This document shows positions 35,506 to 43,075 of a stretch of 64,000 nucleotides of DNA, piece by piece. Positions within the stretch are counted from its first letter, which is position 1. Each line of letters begins with the position of its first letter. Below the pieces are notes generated by a model that saw nothing but the letters and a program-made list of their open reading frames with translations, searched no databases and was not told where the DNA came from. The position numbers and the translations under genes are program-made. Origin of the DNA: Actinopolymorpha sp. NPDC004070 (GTDB taxonomy: Bacteria > Actinomycetota > Actinomycetes > Propionibacteriales > Actinopolymorphaceae); assembly GCF_040610475.1 (NCBI RefSeq), contig NZ_JBEXMJ010000012.1, positions 62,001 to 126,000 of the forward strand. The letters run 5' to 3'.

Positions 35506-36193
35506 GCTTTCGACTGTGGACGTCGGCGAGGTGCGTCTCGCCTACCGTGTCAGCGGCGACCCGGAGTCCCCGCCACTGGTCTTGTTGCACGGCGTCGGGT
35601 CCGACGGGTCCAGCTGGGACCCGGTGGTGCCGGGCCTCGCCGCGGACTGGCGGGTGTACGTACCCGACCTTCGTGGGTTCGGCCGCAGCGACTGGCCGGG
35701 CCGTTACTCGTTCGAGCTGATGGCAGCCGACGTGCTCGGCTTCCTGGACGCACTCGACCTGGACCGGGCGGTGCTCGTCGGTCACTCGATGGGTGGAGTC
35801 GTCTGCTACCTGCTGGCCCAGGACCACCCGGACCGGGTGAGCGCTCTCGTCCTGGTGGAGACGCCGCCACCGCTGCCGCAGCGTCGTCCCGAACCGCGGC
35901 GGCCGGACGGGCCGCTCGGGTTCGACTGGCCGGTACGCCCCGCCATCGTCGGACAGGTCAACCGTCCGGACCCGCGCTGGTGGGAGCGGCTCGCCGAGAT
36001 CGGTGCGCCCGCGCTGGTGGTCGCCGGAGGACCCACGAGCCCGTTCTCCCAGGAGGAGATCGAGGCGATGGCGGCACGGCTGCCGGCCGGTGAGTTCGTG
36101 ACGGTCGCCGTCGGCCACGGGGTGCACAAGGAGGCGCCGGAGGAGTTCCTCGCAGTGGTACGCCGCTTCCTGGCCGGCGTAGGAGTTCGGTGA
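35498..36193 (+). CDS. alpha/beta hydrolase
   Basis: 231 aa, alpha/beta-hydrolase fold. Oxyanion HG in LVLLHGVGSDGSSW, nucleophile elbow LVGHSMGGVVCYLLAQ (Ser at about 92), and a C-terminal catalytic His in VAVGHGVHKEAPEEFL. The cap domain is short and Pro-rich. GTG start inside the TetR-1 stop region gives translational coupling, so this enzyme is probably co-induced with TetR-1's ligand, which may be its substrate or a related compound. Substrate unknown. Confidence 0.88.
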   Translation: MPELSTVDVGEVRLAYRVSGDPESPPLVLLHGVGSDGSSWDPVVPGLAADWRVYVPDLRGFGRSDWPGRYSFELMAADVLGFLDALDLDRAVLVGHSMGGVVCYLLAQDHPDRVSALVLVETPPPLPQRRPEPRRPDGPLGFDWPVRPAIVGQVNRPDPRWWERLAEIGAPALVVAGGPTSPFSQEEIEAMAARLPAGEFVTVAVGHGVHKEAPEEFLAVVRRFLAGVGVR

Positions 36194-36259
36194 GGTCCCT
36201 CGCCCGGGGGAGGGAACTCCTGCGACCGGGCGACGGCGTGACCGGCCTCTCCACGCAGG

Positions 36260-36865
36260 ATGGGAGCCATGCGTACCGCGACGTGTGTGGCCCGGAACGG
36301 GACCTTCGAGCCGCGGCCGGGAGTCCTCGGCCCGAGGGACGGGCGGCGACCTCCGCGATGGGCTGTGCGTACGGCGCACCTGATCACGGTGATCCTCCTC
36401 CCGTCCGGGCTGTGGCGCGTGGCCGTGGCCCTCGGGCTCTCGATGGGCATCAGCAACGCCGCCGGCGTCGACGCCTCCCTGGGATTCGTGCCCGGCTGGC
36501 AGGCGGTCGCCATCCTCGGGCTCACGGCGCTGTCGGAGGGAGTCGGCCTGTTGTCGCTGGGGCTGGTCCGGCCGTGGGGCGAGGTGTTCCCGCGATGGAT
36601 GCCGTTGATCGGTGGCCGTCGCGTCCCGCCCTTGGGGGCCACGGTTCTGGCGGCCACGGGTGCGGTCGCACTGACGGCGATCTGGACCTTCGCCACCGTG
36701 AACTTCTTCGTTCTCACGGTGTTCGGCCCGCCTGGAAAGGGTTTCGCGTTCGTCAACGGCTGGTGGGAAGCTCTACTCATCGCGTGCTACCTGCCCCTCC
36801 TGCTGTGGGGGCCGCTGCTGTTCGCTCTCACCTGGGCCTACTACCGCCGCAGGTACCATGACTGA
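36260..36865 (+). CDS. integral membrane protein of unknown function
   Basis: 201 aa. The first 38 residues are soluble and Arg-rich. Four hydrophobic helices follow: TVILLPSGLWRVAVALGLSM, VAILGLTALSEGVGLLSLGL, VLAATGAVALTAIWTFATVN and ALLIACYLPLLLWGPLLFAL. The conserved-looking loop MPLIGGRRVPPLG occurs in a family of uncharacterised actinobacterial membrane proteins. ATG 36269 is an alternative start. Possibly read on from the hydrolase gene (66-bp gap), then followed by a second hydrolase. Confidence 0.75.
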   Translation: MGAMRTATCVARNGTFEPRPGVLGPRDGRRPPRWAVRTAHLITVILLPSGLWRVAVALGLSMGISNAAGVDASLGFVPGWQAVAILGLTALSEGVGLLSLGLVRPWGEVFPRWMPLIGGRRVPPLGATVLAATGAVALTAIWTFATVNFFVLTVFGPPGKGFAFVNGWWEALLIACYLPLLLWGPLLFALTWAYYRRRYHD

Positions 36866-36904
36866 TCACCACGTGACAACCACGTCTTGACGGGAGACCT
36901 CGCC

Positions 36905-37741
36905 GTGCCCCACTTCTCCACCACCGACGGAACCCGCCTCGCGTACGAGGACTACGGATCAGGTTCGCCGATCCTCTTCATCGCCGGTTGGTCGCTGTCG
37001 GCGGACATGTGGGAGTACCAACTGCCCCACTTCGTCGAGGAGGGCTACCGATGTGTCCTGCTCGACCGTCGCGGGCACGCCCGGTCCGATCGGCCTTCGA
37101 CGGGGTACGACCTGGACACGCTCAGCGCCGACATCGCCGCCCTGCTGGAGCATCTCGATCTGCGCGAGGTGACGCTGGTCGCGCACTCCTTCGGCGGAGT
37201 CGAGGTGGCGCACTACCTCGGTGCGTACGGCACGGAGCGGGTCAGCCGGACGGTGTTTCTGGCGGCGTGCCTGCCGTCGATGCGCCGCAGCGAGGCGAAC
37301 CCGGAAGGACTGCCGCAGGAGGCGATCGACGCCACCATGGCGGGCCTGCGCGCGGACCGGCCGCGGTGGCTCTACAACGGCAGCCAGGCCTACTTCGCCA
37401 CGCAGTTCGGCAACACGGTCATGCCCGGGATGATCGAGGACACGATCCGGCAGATCATGAACACCGCGCCGATGGCATCCCTGTGGGTGCAGCAGGCCAA
37501 CCTGGAGGCCGCTCACGAGGACGAGCTCGCCAAGCTGGACATCCCGGTGCTCGTCCTGCACGGCGCGGCCGACGCGTCGGCGCCGGTGCACTTCACCGGG
37601 CGGCGCACTGCCGCGATCGTTCCCAACAGCGTCTACCGCGAGTACCCCACGGCCGGCCACGGGCTCTACGTCACCCACGCGGACGCGGTCAACGCCGACA
37701 TCCTGAGCTTCATCCGTACCGGCGGACTCTCCGAGGACTAA
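36905..37741 (+). CDS. alpha/beta hydrolase (non-haem chloroperoxidase-like)
   Basis: 278 aa. Fold markers in order: LAYEDYGSGSPILFIAGWSL, LLDRRGHARSDRP, nucleophile LVAHSFGGVEVAHYLGAYG (Ser at about 98), acid Asp in VLVLHGAADASAPVHF and catalytic His in TAGHGLYVTHADAVN. The RRGHGxSDxP-like segment and size match the cofactor-free haloperoxidase/esterase group. GTG 36905 has GGGAGA about 8 nt upstream. Physiological substrate unknown; chlorination is usually a side activity of such esterases. Confidence 0.9.
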   Translation: MPHFSTTDGTRLAYEDYGSGSPILFIAGWSLSADMWEYQLPHFVEEGYRCVLLDRRGHARSDRPSTGYDLDTLSADIAALLEHLDLREVTLVAHSFGGVEVAHYLGAYGTERVSRTVFLAACLPSMRRSEANPEGLPQEAIDATMAGLRADRPRWLYNGSQAYFATQFGNTVMPGMIEDTIRQIMNTAPMASLWVQQANLEAAHEDELAKLDIPVLVLHGAADASAPVHFTGRRTAAIVPNSVYREYPTAGHGLYVTHADAVNADILSFIRTGGLSED

Positions 37742-37781
37742 GGTCTGCCGGGCGTTTTCCGACGCGGACCACGGCGTACCG

Positions 37782-38156
37782 TCAACCGGGGTTCGAGCCG
37801 CCGAAGACGATGCAGAACGGATGACCCACCGGGTCGACGAAGACCCGGAACCCCGACTCGCGCTTCGCCGGCACGCGCCGGGCACCGAGCGCGAGGAGTT
37901 GCTGCTCGGCCACGTCGGCGTCGCTCACCCGGACGTCGAGGTGCATCTGCTGCGGATGGTCCGGATCCGGCCAGCGCGGCGGAACCCACTGCTCGGCTCG
38001 CTGGAACGCCACCTGTCGCATGCCGGGCTCCGAACCGATCACGACCCAGTCCTCGCTGTCCTCGTTCACCCGCATCCCGAGGATCCGGCAGTAGAAGTCC
38101 GCGAGAGCGCGCGGGTCGGGGCAGTCGATGACCGTCTTCTCGAATCGTCCGATCAT
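37782..38156 (-). CDS. VOC-superfamily protein, VOC-3
   Basis: About 124 aa. FEKTVIDCPDPRALADFYCRILGM at the start and DPVGHPFCIVFGG at the end mark the two VOC modules, with HPQQMHLDVRVSDADVAEQ at the second module start. Paralogue of VOC-2. GTG 38171 five codons upstream is an alternative start. It lies 18 bp after the DUF1905-GNAT stop on the same strand and is probably co-transcribed with it. Confidence 0.87.
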   Translation of the reverse strand: MIGRFEKTVIDCPDPRALADFYCRILGMRVNEDSEDWVVIGSEPGMRQVAFQRAEQWVPPRWPDPDHPQQMHLDVRVSDADVAEQQLLALGARRVPAKRESGFRVFVDPVGHPFCIVFGGSNPG

Positions 38157-38174
38157 CGGCGCAGTATGCACCCG

Positions 38175-39134
38175 TCAGAAGTCGATGCGCATGACGGCGC
38201 GGTTCTTGGTGGGCCTGCTCACCTCGGCCATTCCGGCGGCCGCAAAGGTTGCCCGGGTGCCGAGATGGCTGGGCTCGGTGAGGTGAGGATAGGCCTCCAG
38301 CGCGCGGGCGCCGCGGCGGCGGGCGAAGTCGACGGCAGCGCCGGCGAGTGCCAGGCTGATTCCGCGGCGGCGGAAGCCTGCCCGGGTGAGGAGACAGGTC
38401 ACCGCCCAGACGCTGTCGTCGTTCTTGTCCTCGGTCCGGCCAACCCAGGGGATCGGAACGTTGCGGAGCAAGCGTGGGTTGGCAGAGCGCGGATCGACAG
38501 CGCACCAGCCCACGGGTTCGCCGTCGAGGTAGGCGACCAGCCCACTCGTGGCCGGAGCGTTCGGGTGACCGCCGGCGGTCTGCTCGCGAAGGCGCGCGGC
38601 GAGGCGCTCTGGTCCGAGGTTTGCCCACGTCTCCTTGGGCAGCATCTTGTACCGCTGGCACCAGCACCTGGACGGATCTCCGCTCGATCCGAAGATCGCT
38701 TCCAGGTCCTGCCAGGACGCCTCGTTCGCCGGGACGATCGTGAGTTGGTCGTCGGTGACCCGCGGTCCCCTGGGGCCACCCGGACGGGCGGAGGGTGCGG
38801 CCGGCCTGCGTGGCGCTTCCGTCCTGCGCTGCCGTCGGCCGGTCGGCTGATCGACGGTGGTGAGCCGGACCGTCACCGCGTCACCGATGCCGAGCCCCAG
38901 CGGCTTGCGTACGGCGTCCTTGAGCGGGAGGACGTAGCCGCCGTCCTTGGGCCACAGCGACGTCGACCACTCGGTGGAGTCGATGCGCGCCCGGACCGGG
39001 AGCATCCCCCATCCGTAGCTCGCGTCCGGTGAGGACCCGTGCAAGGAGAGGCTTTCCTCCTTCGGCACGGTGACGAAGTAGTACGGCGCCGGGCCGCGCC
39101 ACTCCCAGATCTCGCCGCTGACCTCAAGATCCAT
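38175..39134 (-). CDS. DUF1905 domain fused to GNAT acetyltransferase
   Basis: 319 aa, one uninterrupted frame. Residues 1-95 are a DUF1905 domain: GEIWEWRGPAPYYFVTVPKE, STEWSTSLWPKDGGYVLPLK and LGLGIGDAVTVRL. A basic, Pro-rich linker (about 97-123) joins it to a GNAT domain (about 125-319) that starts LTIVPANEASWQDLEAIFG, has the PSRCWCQRYKMLPKETW segment typical of one actinobacterial GNAT group, and the acetyl-CoA loop AVTCLLTRAGFRRRGISLAL. A GTG near residue 124 could also start a separate GNAT product. No stop separates the domains, so fusion is the simplest reading. Confidence 0.78.
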   Translation of the reverse strand: MDLEVSGEIWEWRGPAPYYFVTVPKEESLSLHGSSPDASYGWGMLPVRARIDSTEWSTSLWPKDGGYVLPLKDAVRKPLGLGIGDAVTVRLTTVDQPTGRRQRRTEAPRRPAAPSARPGGPRGPRVTDDQLTIVPANEASWQDLEAIFGSSGDPSRCWCQRYKMLPKETWANLGPERLAARLREQTAGGHPNAPATSGLVAYLDGEPVGWCAVDPRSANPRLLRNVPIPWVGRTEDKNDDSVWAVTCLLTRAGFRRRGISLALAGAAVDFARRRGARALEAYPHLTEPSHLGTRATFAAAGMAEVSRPTKNRAVMRIDF

Positions 39135-39308
39135 CTCCGCTGCCTCTCCGGTCGCCGCTCCGGCCGCATCCCGCGTGGCGTCGAGTATCGCGCACCGGAA
39201 CGGTCCGAAGCGATGAGTTCGGGCGGCGCGGGCGGTCGAAGGCACGAGACGGTCGTCGACCGACGGGCAGTCGATCTTGTTCCCGTGGAGCTGTAAGGAG
39301 CGGCACCG

Positions 39309-39887
39309 ATGACGAAACCCACGACCGCACCGATCCGGCTCTACATGTCGATGTCCCTGGACGGCTTCGTCGCCGGTGTCGACGACCGGCCCGGCCAGGA
39401 ACTCGGCCGCGGCGGCGGACGGTTGTTCAACTGGCTGGACGACCGGATGTCCCCCGGCGTGAACGGACAGATCTACGACGAGGCGCTCGCGACCGGGGCG
39501 TTGATCTCCGGGCGGCGTACGTTCGAGCTCGCTGGTCGCTGGAACGGCGACCATCACGACGGCGTTCCCATCCACGTGCTCACCCATCACGTCGACGAGG
39601 GGGACGAACCACCGGGCACGGTGAAGTTCCACACCGACGTCGTTGCCTGCGCCACCGAGGCCCGTGCCTCCGCGGGCGACCGCGCGGTCATGGTGCACGG
39701 TGCCGGTGCGGCGCAGGCGTTGTTGCGGGCCGGTCAGCTCGACGAACTGGAGATCCACCTCGTTCCGGTCCTGCTGGGCGCGGGCCGCCGGCTGTTCGGG
39801 CCGATGGACGGCAGCGTCGAACTCCAGCTCGTCCGGCAGCTGGAAGGCGCAGACGCGACGCACCTGCGCTTCCGCGTCCTACGCTAG
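39309..39887 (+). CDS. dihydrofolate reductase-family (RibD C-terminal-like) protein
   Basis: 192 aa. Starts RLYMSMSLDGFVAGVDDRPG, the DHFR/RibD_C substrate loop, and continues ALISGRRTFELAGRW, VMVHGAGAAQALLRAGQLDE and LEIHLVPVLLGAGRRLFG, as in the COG0262-like small oxidoreductases. NADPH is the likely cofactor; true dihydrofolate reductase activity is not implied. AAGGAG precedes the ATG. Distant paralogue of the protein at 63167. Confidence 0.88.
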   Translation: MTKPTTAPIRLYMSMSLDGFVAGVDDRPGQELGRGGGRLFNWLDDRMSPGVNGQIYDEALATGALISGRRTFELAGRWNGDHHDGVPIHVLTHHVDEGDEPPGTVKFHTDVVACATEARASAGDRAVMVHGAGAAQALLRAGQLDELEIHLVPVLLGAGRRLFGPMDGSVELQLVRQLEGADATHLRFRVLR

Positions 39888-40056
39888 ATCGAGCGTCGGG
39901 CCAGGATGCGTCACACGTCGCGTCTCGGCCACCGGCGACGACGGATCGCAGGCGAAAGTGGCTTGCTCGGGCTCGTCATACGGATGAGGCTAGGCAGATC
40001 GTCATATCCGTGTGAATGCGCGTTCCCAGGTCGTCGGCGACGGACGAGGAGAGCAG

Positions 40057-40791
40057 ATGAGCTACGGACAGGACATGTTGTCACTGACGCTGCGGCGACG
40101 CGACGACGGCGGAGAACCGGCGACATCGACGGCGGAGGTGTCCGCTTCCCAGACCGCGCTGGTGCTCTGCGACGTCTGGGATCACCACTGGAGCCGGGGT
40201 GCGGCCGAGCGTGTCGACCTGCTGGCGCCGGTCATCGACCAGGTAGCCCGCCACCTGCGAGGCGCCGGCGTACTGATCGTGCACGCGCCGTCGGACACCC
40301 TGGACTTCTACGCCGCACACCCGGCACGTCAACGGGTGCTCGACGTCCGGACCGTGGAGCCGCCGGACGCACCGGCCCTCCCGGAACCACCGCTTCCGAT
40401 CGACGACTCCGACGGCGGTTCGGACACCGGCGAGACCTCGTGGTCCCCGGTCTGGACCCGCCAGCACCCTGCCATCGCGGTCGAGGACGAGGACGCCATC
40501 TCCGACGACGGCGGTGAGATCTACAGCCTGCTCCGCCAGGAGAAGCGTGATGTCGTTCTGGTCGCGGGGGTACACACCAACATGTGTGTGCTGCGCCGGT
40601 CGTTCGGGCTGAGAAACCTGGTGCGGTGGGGCCTGTCGCCGGTTCTGCTGAGGGACCTGACCGACGCGATGTACAACCCCGCCATGCCGCCGTACGTCAG
40701 CCACCAACGCGGGACCGAACTCGTGGTGGAGCACATCGAACGCCACCTGTGTCCGACGGCGCTCGGTGCCGATCTGCTTCCACAGGCCTGA
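40057..40791 (+). CDS. isochorismatase-fold cysteine hydrolase
   Basis: 244 aa. The isochorismatase fold is seen from ALVLCDVWDHHWSRGAAERV (catalytic Asp) through GVLIVHAPSDTLDFY to LVAGVHTNMCVLRRSFGLRN (nucleophile Cys at about 188) and VLLRDLTDAMYNPAMPPYVS. The region between about 100 and 145 is a long insert (EPPDAPALPEPPLPIDD...). The catalytic Lys is not obvious from inspection. Such proteins hydrolyse amides or vinyl ethers such as nicotinamide or carbamates; substrate unknown. GAGGAGAG precedes ATG 40057. Confidence 0.82.
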   Translation: MSYGQDMLSLTLRRRDDGGEPATSTAEVSASQTALVLCDVWDHHWSRGAAERVDLLAPVIDQVARHLRGAGVLIVHAPSDTLDFYAAHPARQRVLDVRTVEPPDAPALPEPPLPIDDSDGGSDTGETSWSPVWTRQHPAIAVEDEDAISDDGGEIYSLLRQEKRDVVLVAGVHTNMCVLRRSFGLRNLVRWGLSPVLLRDLTDAMYNPAMPPYVSHQRGTELVVEHIERHLCPTALGADLLPQA

Positions 40792-40979
40792 CGAGCCGAG
40801 CCGGAGAGGATCGCATGGCCTTGGCGACACTGACCACGACGTACGTATGTGAGGTGAGCCGGGTTTCCGCGCGTTGATGGAGCGCTGGCGGGAGCAGGCC
40901 GAGACCGTGGTGCGGCTCCCGCACCGGCCGATCCACCCCGACGCGCACGTGCACAATTATGTGATCGCCGTCCTGACGG

Positions 40980-41999
40980 TCAGAGCAGGAACGCCTTGTC
41001 CAGCGCGGAGCAGCACGTGTCGACGATGAGCCGGGTGACGACGTAGGGATCGGCGTTCGCGTTCGGGCGACGGTCCTCGATGTAGCCCTGCTTGTCGACC
41101 TCGACCTGCCACGGAATGCGGACGGAGGCGCCGCGGTCGGAAACGCCGTAGTTGTACTCGTTCCACGGAGCGGTCTCGTGGGCGCCGGTGAGGCGAGCCT
41201 CGATCCCCGCGCCGTACTGCTGGATGTGCTCGCGCGGCTTGTCGTCGCGGCCGAGAGCCTCGCAGGCCTCGATGATCGCGTCGTATCCCGAGCGCATCGC
41301 CTTGGTGGAGAAGTTGGTGTGCGCACCCGCGCCGTTCCAGTCTCCCTTGGCGGGCTTGGGATCCAGCGTGGCGGAGATGCCGAAGTCCTCGGCCGTGCGG
41401 TACAGCAGCCAGCGCGCGATCCACAACTGGTCGGCGACGTCCAGCGGGTTCAGCGGGCCGACCTGGAACTCCCACTGGCCGGGCATGACCTCCGCGTTGA
41501 TGCCGGAGATCGTCAGGCCCGCGGCGAGGCAGTTGTCGAGGTGCTTCTCGACGATCTCCCGGCCGAAGATCTCATCCGCCCCCACGCCGCAGTAGTAGCC
41601 TCCCTGCGGAGCCGGGTATCCGGCCTCGGGAAAGCCGAGAGGGCGGGAACCCTGGAAGAAGGTGTACTCCTGCTCGATGCCGAAGAGCGGCTCCTGGTCC
41701 GCGAACTGCTCGGCGACCGGACGTAGCAGCGAACGCGTGTTGGACCGGTGCGGCGTGTCGTCGACCGTGAAGACCTCGCAGAGGACGAGAACGTCGCTGC
41801 CGCCGCGGATGGGATCGGGGTACGTGGCGACCGGCTTGAGTACGAGGTCGGAGAATCGGCCGGTGGCCTGGTTGGTGCTCGAACCGTCGAAGCCCCACGT
41901 GCCGGGCTTCTCGCCGTCGCCGACGATCTTTGTCTTCGAACGCAGCTTGGCGGTCGGCTCCGTACCGTCGATCCAGATGTACTCAGCCTTGTAACTCAC
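40980..41999 (-). CDS. glnII: glutamine synthetase, eukaryotic-like type II (GSII)
   Basis: 339-aa short glutamine synthetase, decameric GSII class known from Streptomyces and rhizobia, not the 470-aa GSI. Clear features: YKAEYIWIDGTEPTAKLRSK at the start, the beta-grasp WGFDGSSTNQATG, the metal-binding FGIEQEYTFF and GQWEFQVGP, the ATP-region GAGAHTNFSTKAMR and the NRAAS-like VSDRGASVRIP. It assimilates ammonium into glutamine. GTG 41999 was chosen because GSII proteins begin with this YKAEYIW segment and AGGATGG lies upstream. No adenylylation Tyr loop is expected in GSII. Stand-alone gene. Confidence 0.94.
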   Translation of the reverse strand: MSYKAEYIWIDGTEPTAKLRSKTKIVGDGEKPGTWGFDGSSTNQATGRFSDLVLKPVATYPDPIRGGSDVLVLCEVFTVDDTPHRSNTRSLLRPVAEQFADQEPLFGIEQEYTFFQGSRPLGFPEAGYPAPQGGYYCGVGADEIFGREIVEKHLDNCLAAGLTISGINAEVMPGQWEFQVGPLNPLDVADQLWIARWLLYRTAEDFGISATLDPKPAKGDWNGAGAHTNFSTKAMRSGYDAIIEACEALGRDDKPREHIQQYGAGIEARLTGAHETAPWNEYNYGVSDRGASVRIPWQVEVDKQGYIEDRRPNANADPYVVTRLIVDTCCSALDKAFLL

Positions 42000-42151
42000 G
42001 GGGCACCATCCTCGGGGCGCGCGGAATCTCGCGGGGAACTCGGTCACCTCAGCGTCACAACGCGCGGTTTCGCACCCGTTGCCCCTGTGTTACGCGGGTA
42101 TGAACCAGTTGGCCGAGTCCGCGGTCCACGGGGGACCGACGGCTTATCCGG

Positions 42152-42180
42152 TTGACGGCTGCGGCCGGGCTGACAAGTGT
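42152..42180 (+). promoter_or_regulatory. leaderless promoter of the PhyH gene
   Basis: TTGACG (42152-42157), 17-bp spacer, AAGTGT (42175-42180), then 7 nt to ATG 42188. The good -35 and spacing outweigh the weak first base of the -10 box. Confidence 0.55.
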
Positions 42181-42187
42181 CTGTCCC

Positions 42188-42979
42188 ATGCTGTCCGAGG
42201 AGCAGATCTCCGCCTTTGTCCGCGACGGCTTCGTTCGGGTGCCGGCGGCTGTCTCGCTTTCGACCGTCGAGGCGTGTGTCGACGTGATCTGGGACCGGCT
42301 CGCCGAGCGCGGTCGCTCGCGTGAGGACCGGTCAACCTGGTCGTCGCCGGTCGTACGCGTCGACTGCCCCGAAGGCGGGAGCGACGGTGCGCCGTTCGCC
42401 GCAGCCGGAACCTCGACGGTTCTGTGGGAGGCGTACGACCAACTGATCGGGCCGGACCGCTGGTGGAAGCGCCAGGGCGTCGGCGGCACCGTCCCCGTCC
42501 GCTTTCCCTCCAACGAGGATCCCCGCGACACCGGATGGCACGTGGAAGGAAGTTTCCCGGTGGGTGACGCGTGGCACACCAACCTGCGCAGCCGAGACCG
42601 CGGGTTGCTCGCGCTCTTCCTCTTCACCGACGTGGGGCCCGACGACGCGCCGACCCGGGTCCGCGTCGGTTCCCACGCGGACGCGGCGCGCGTGCTCGCC
42701 CGGCGAGGCGACGAGGGCTTCGGCGGGGTGGAGTTGGGCACACTGGTGCAGCGGGCAAGTGCGGACCGGCCACTCGCCCATGCCACCGGATCGGCCGGGG
42801 ACGTCTACCTGTGCCACCCGTTCCTGGTTCACGCGGCCTCCTGGCCGCACCGCGGGACGACGCCGCGCATCATGGCGCAACCCGGCGTTGCGCTGCTGGG
42901 ATCGTTCCCACTCACCGACCGCGAGGGTGCCTACCCGGTGGAGGCCGCCATCCTGGACGCCATCGACGGGATCACGTAG
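42188..42979 (+). CDS. phytanoyl-CoA dioxygenase (PhyH)-family protein
   Basis: 263 aa, Fe(II)/2-oxoglutarate dioxygenase cupin fold. It opens LSEEQISAFVRDGFVRVPAA, a PhyH hallmark. Candidate iron ligands are the His and the acidic residue in DTGWHVEGSF and the distal His in DVYLCHPFLVHAASWPHRG; the Arg of TTPRIMAQPG would bind 2-oxoglutarate. The usual HxD is here HxE (HVE), which may matter for activity. Members hydroxylate lipids or secondary metabolites. Substrate unknown. Confidence 0.87.
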   Translation: MLSEEQISAFVRDGFVRVPAAVSLSTVEACVDVIWDRLAERGRSREDRSTWSSPVVRVDCPEGGSDGAPFAAAGTSTVLWEAYDQLIGPDRWWKRQGVGGTVPVRFPSNEDPRDTGWHVEGSFPVGDAWHTNLRSRDRGLLALFLFTDVGPDDAPTRVRVGSHADAARVLARRGDEGFGGVELGTLVQRASADRPLAHATGSAGDVYLCHPFLVHAASWPHRGTTPRIMAQPGVALLGSFPLTDREGAYPVEAAILDAIDGIT

Positions 42980-42984
42980 GGCAG

Positions 42985-43056
42985 TCACTCGCGGGACGCG
43001 GAGGCCTCCTGTGTACGGAAGTCGAAGTCCTCCCGAGCGTTCTCGATGTCGTCCAT
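42985..43056 (-). CDS. possible 23-aa acidic small protein downstream of LCP-2
   Basis: A 24-codon frame, ATG 43056 to TGA 42985, lies 19 bp after the LCP-2 stop on the same strand. The product is acidic (about eight Asp/Glu, e.g. MDDIENAREDFDF) and its codons end mainly in G or C, as in real genes here. No strong ribosome-binding site and no homologue recognised, so it may be chance. Confidence 0.25.
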   Translation of the reverse strand: MDDIENAREDFDFRTQEASASRE

Positions 43057-43075
43057 GTGCTCGCGCCGCCGGGAG

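Noticed and set aside
40815..40877. 20-codon ORF after the isochorismatase-fold gene
   Set aside because: It has GGAGAGGA upstream, but no recognisable product or downstream gene that it could lead.
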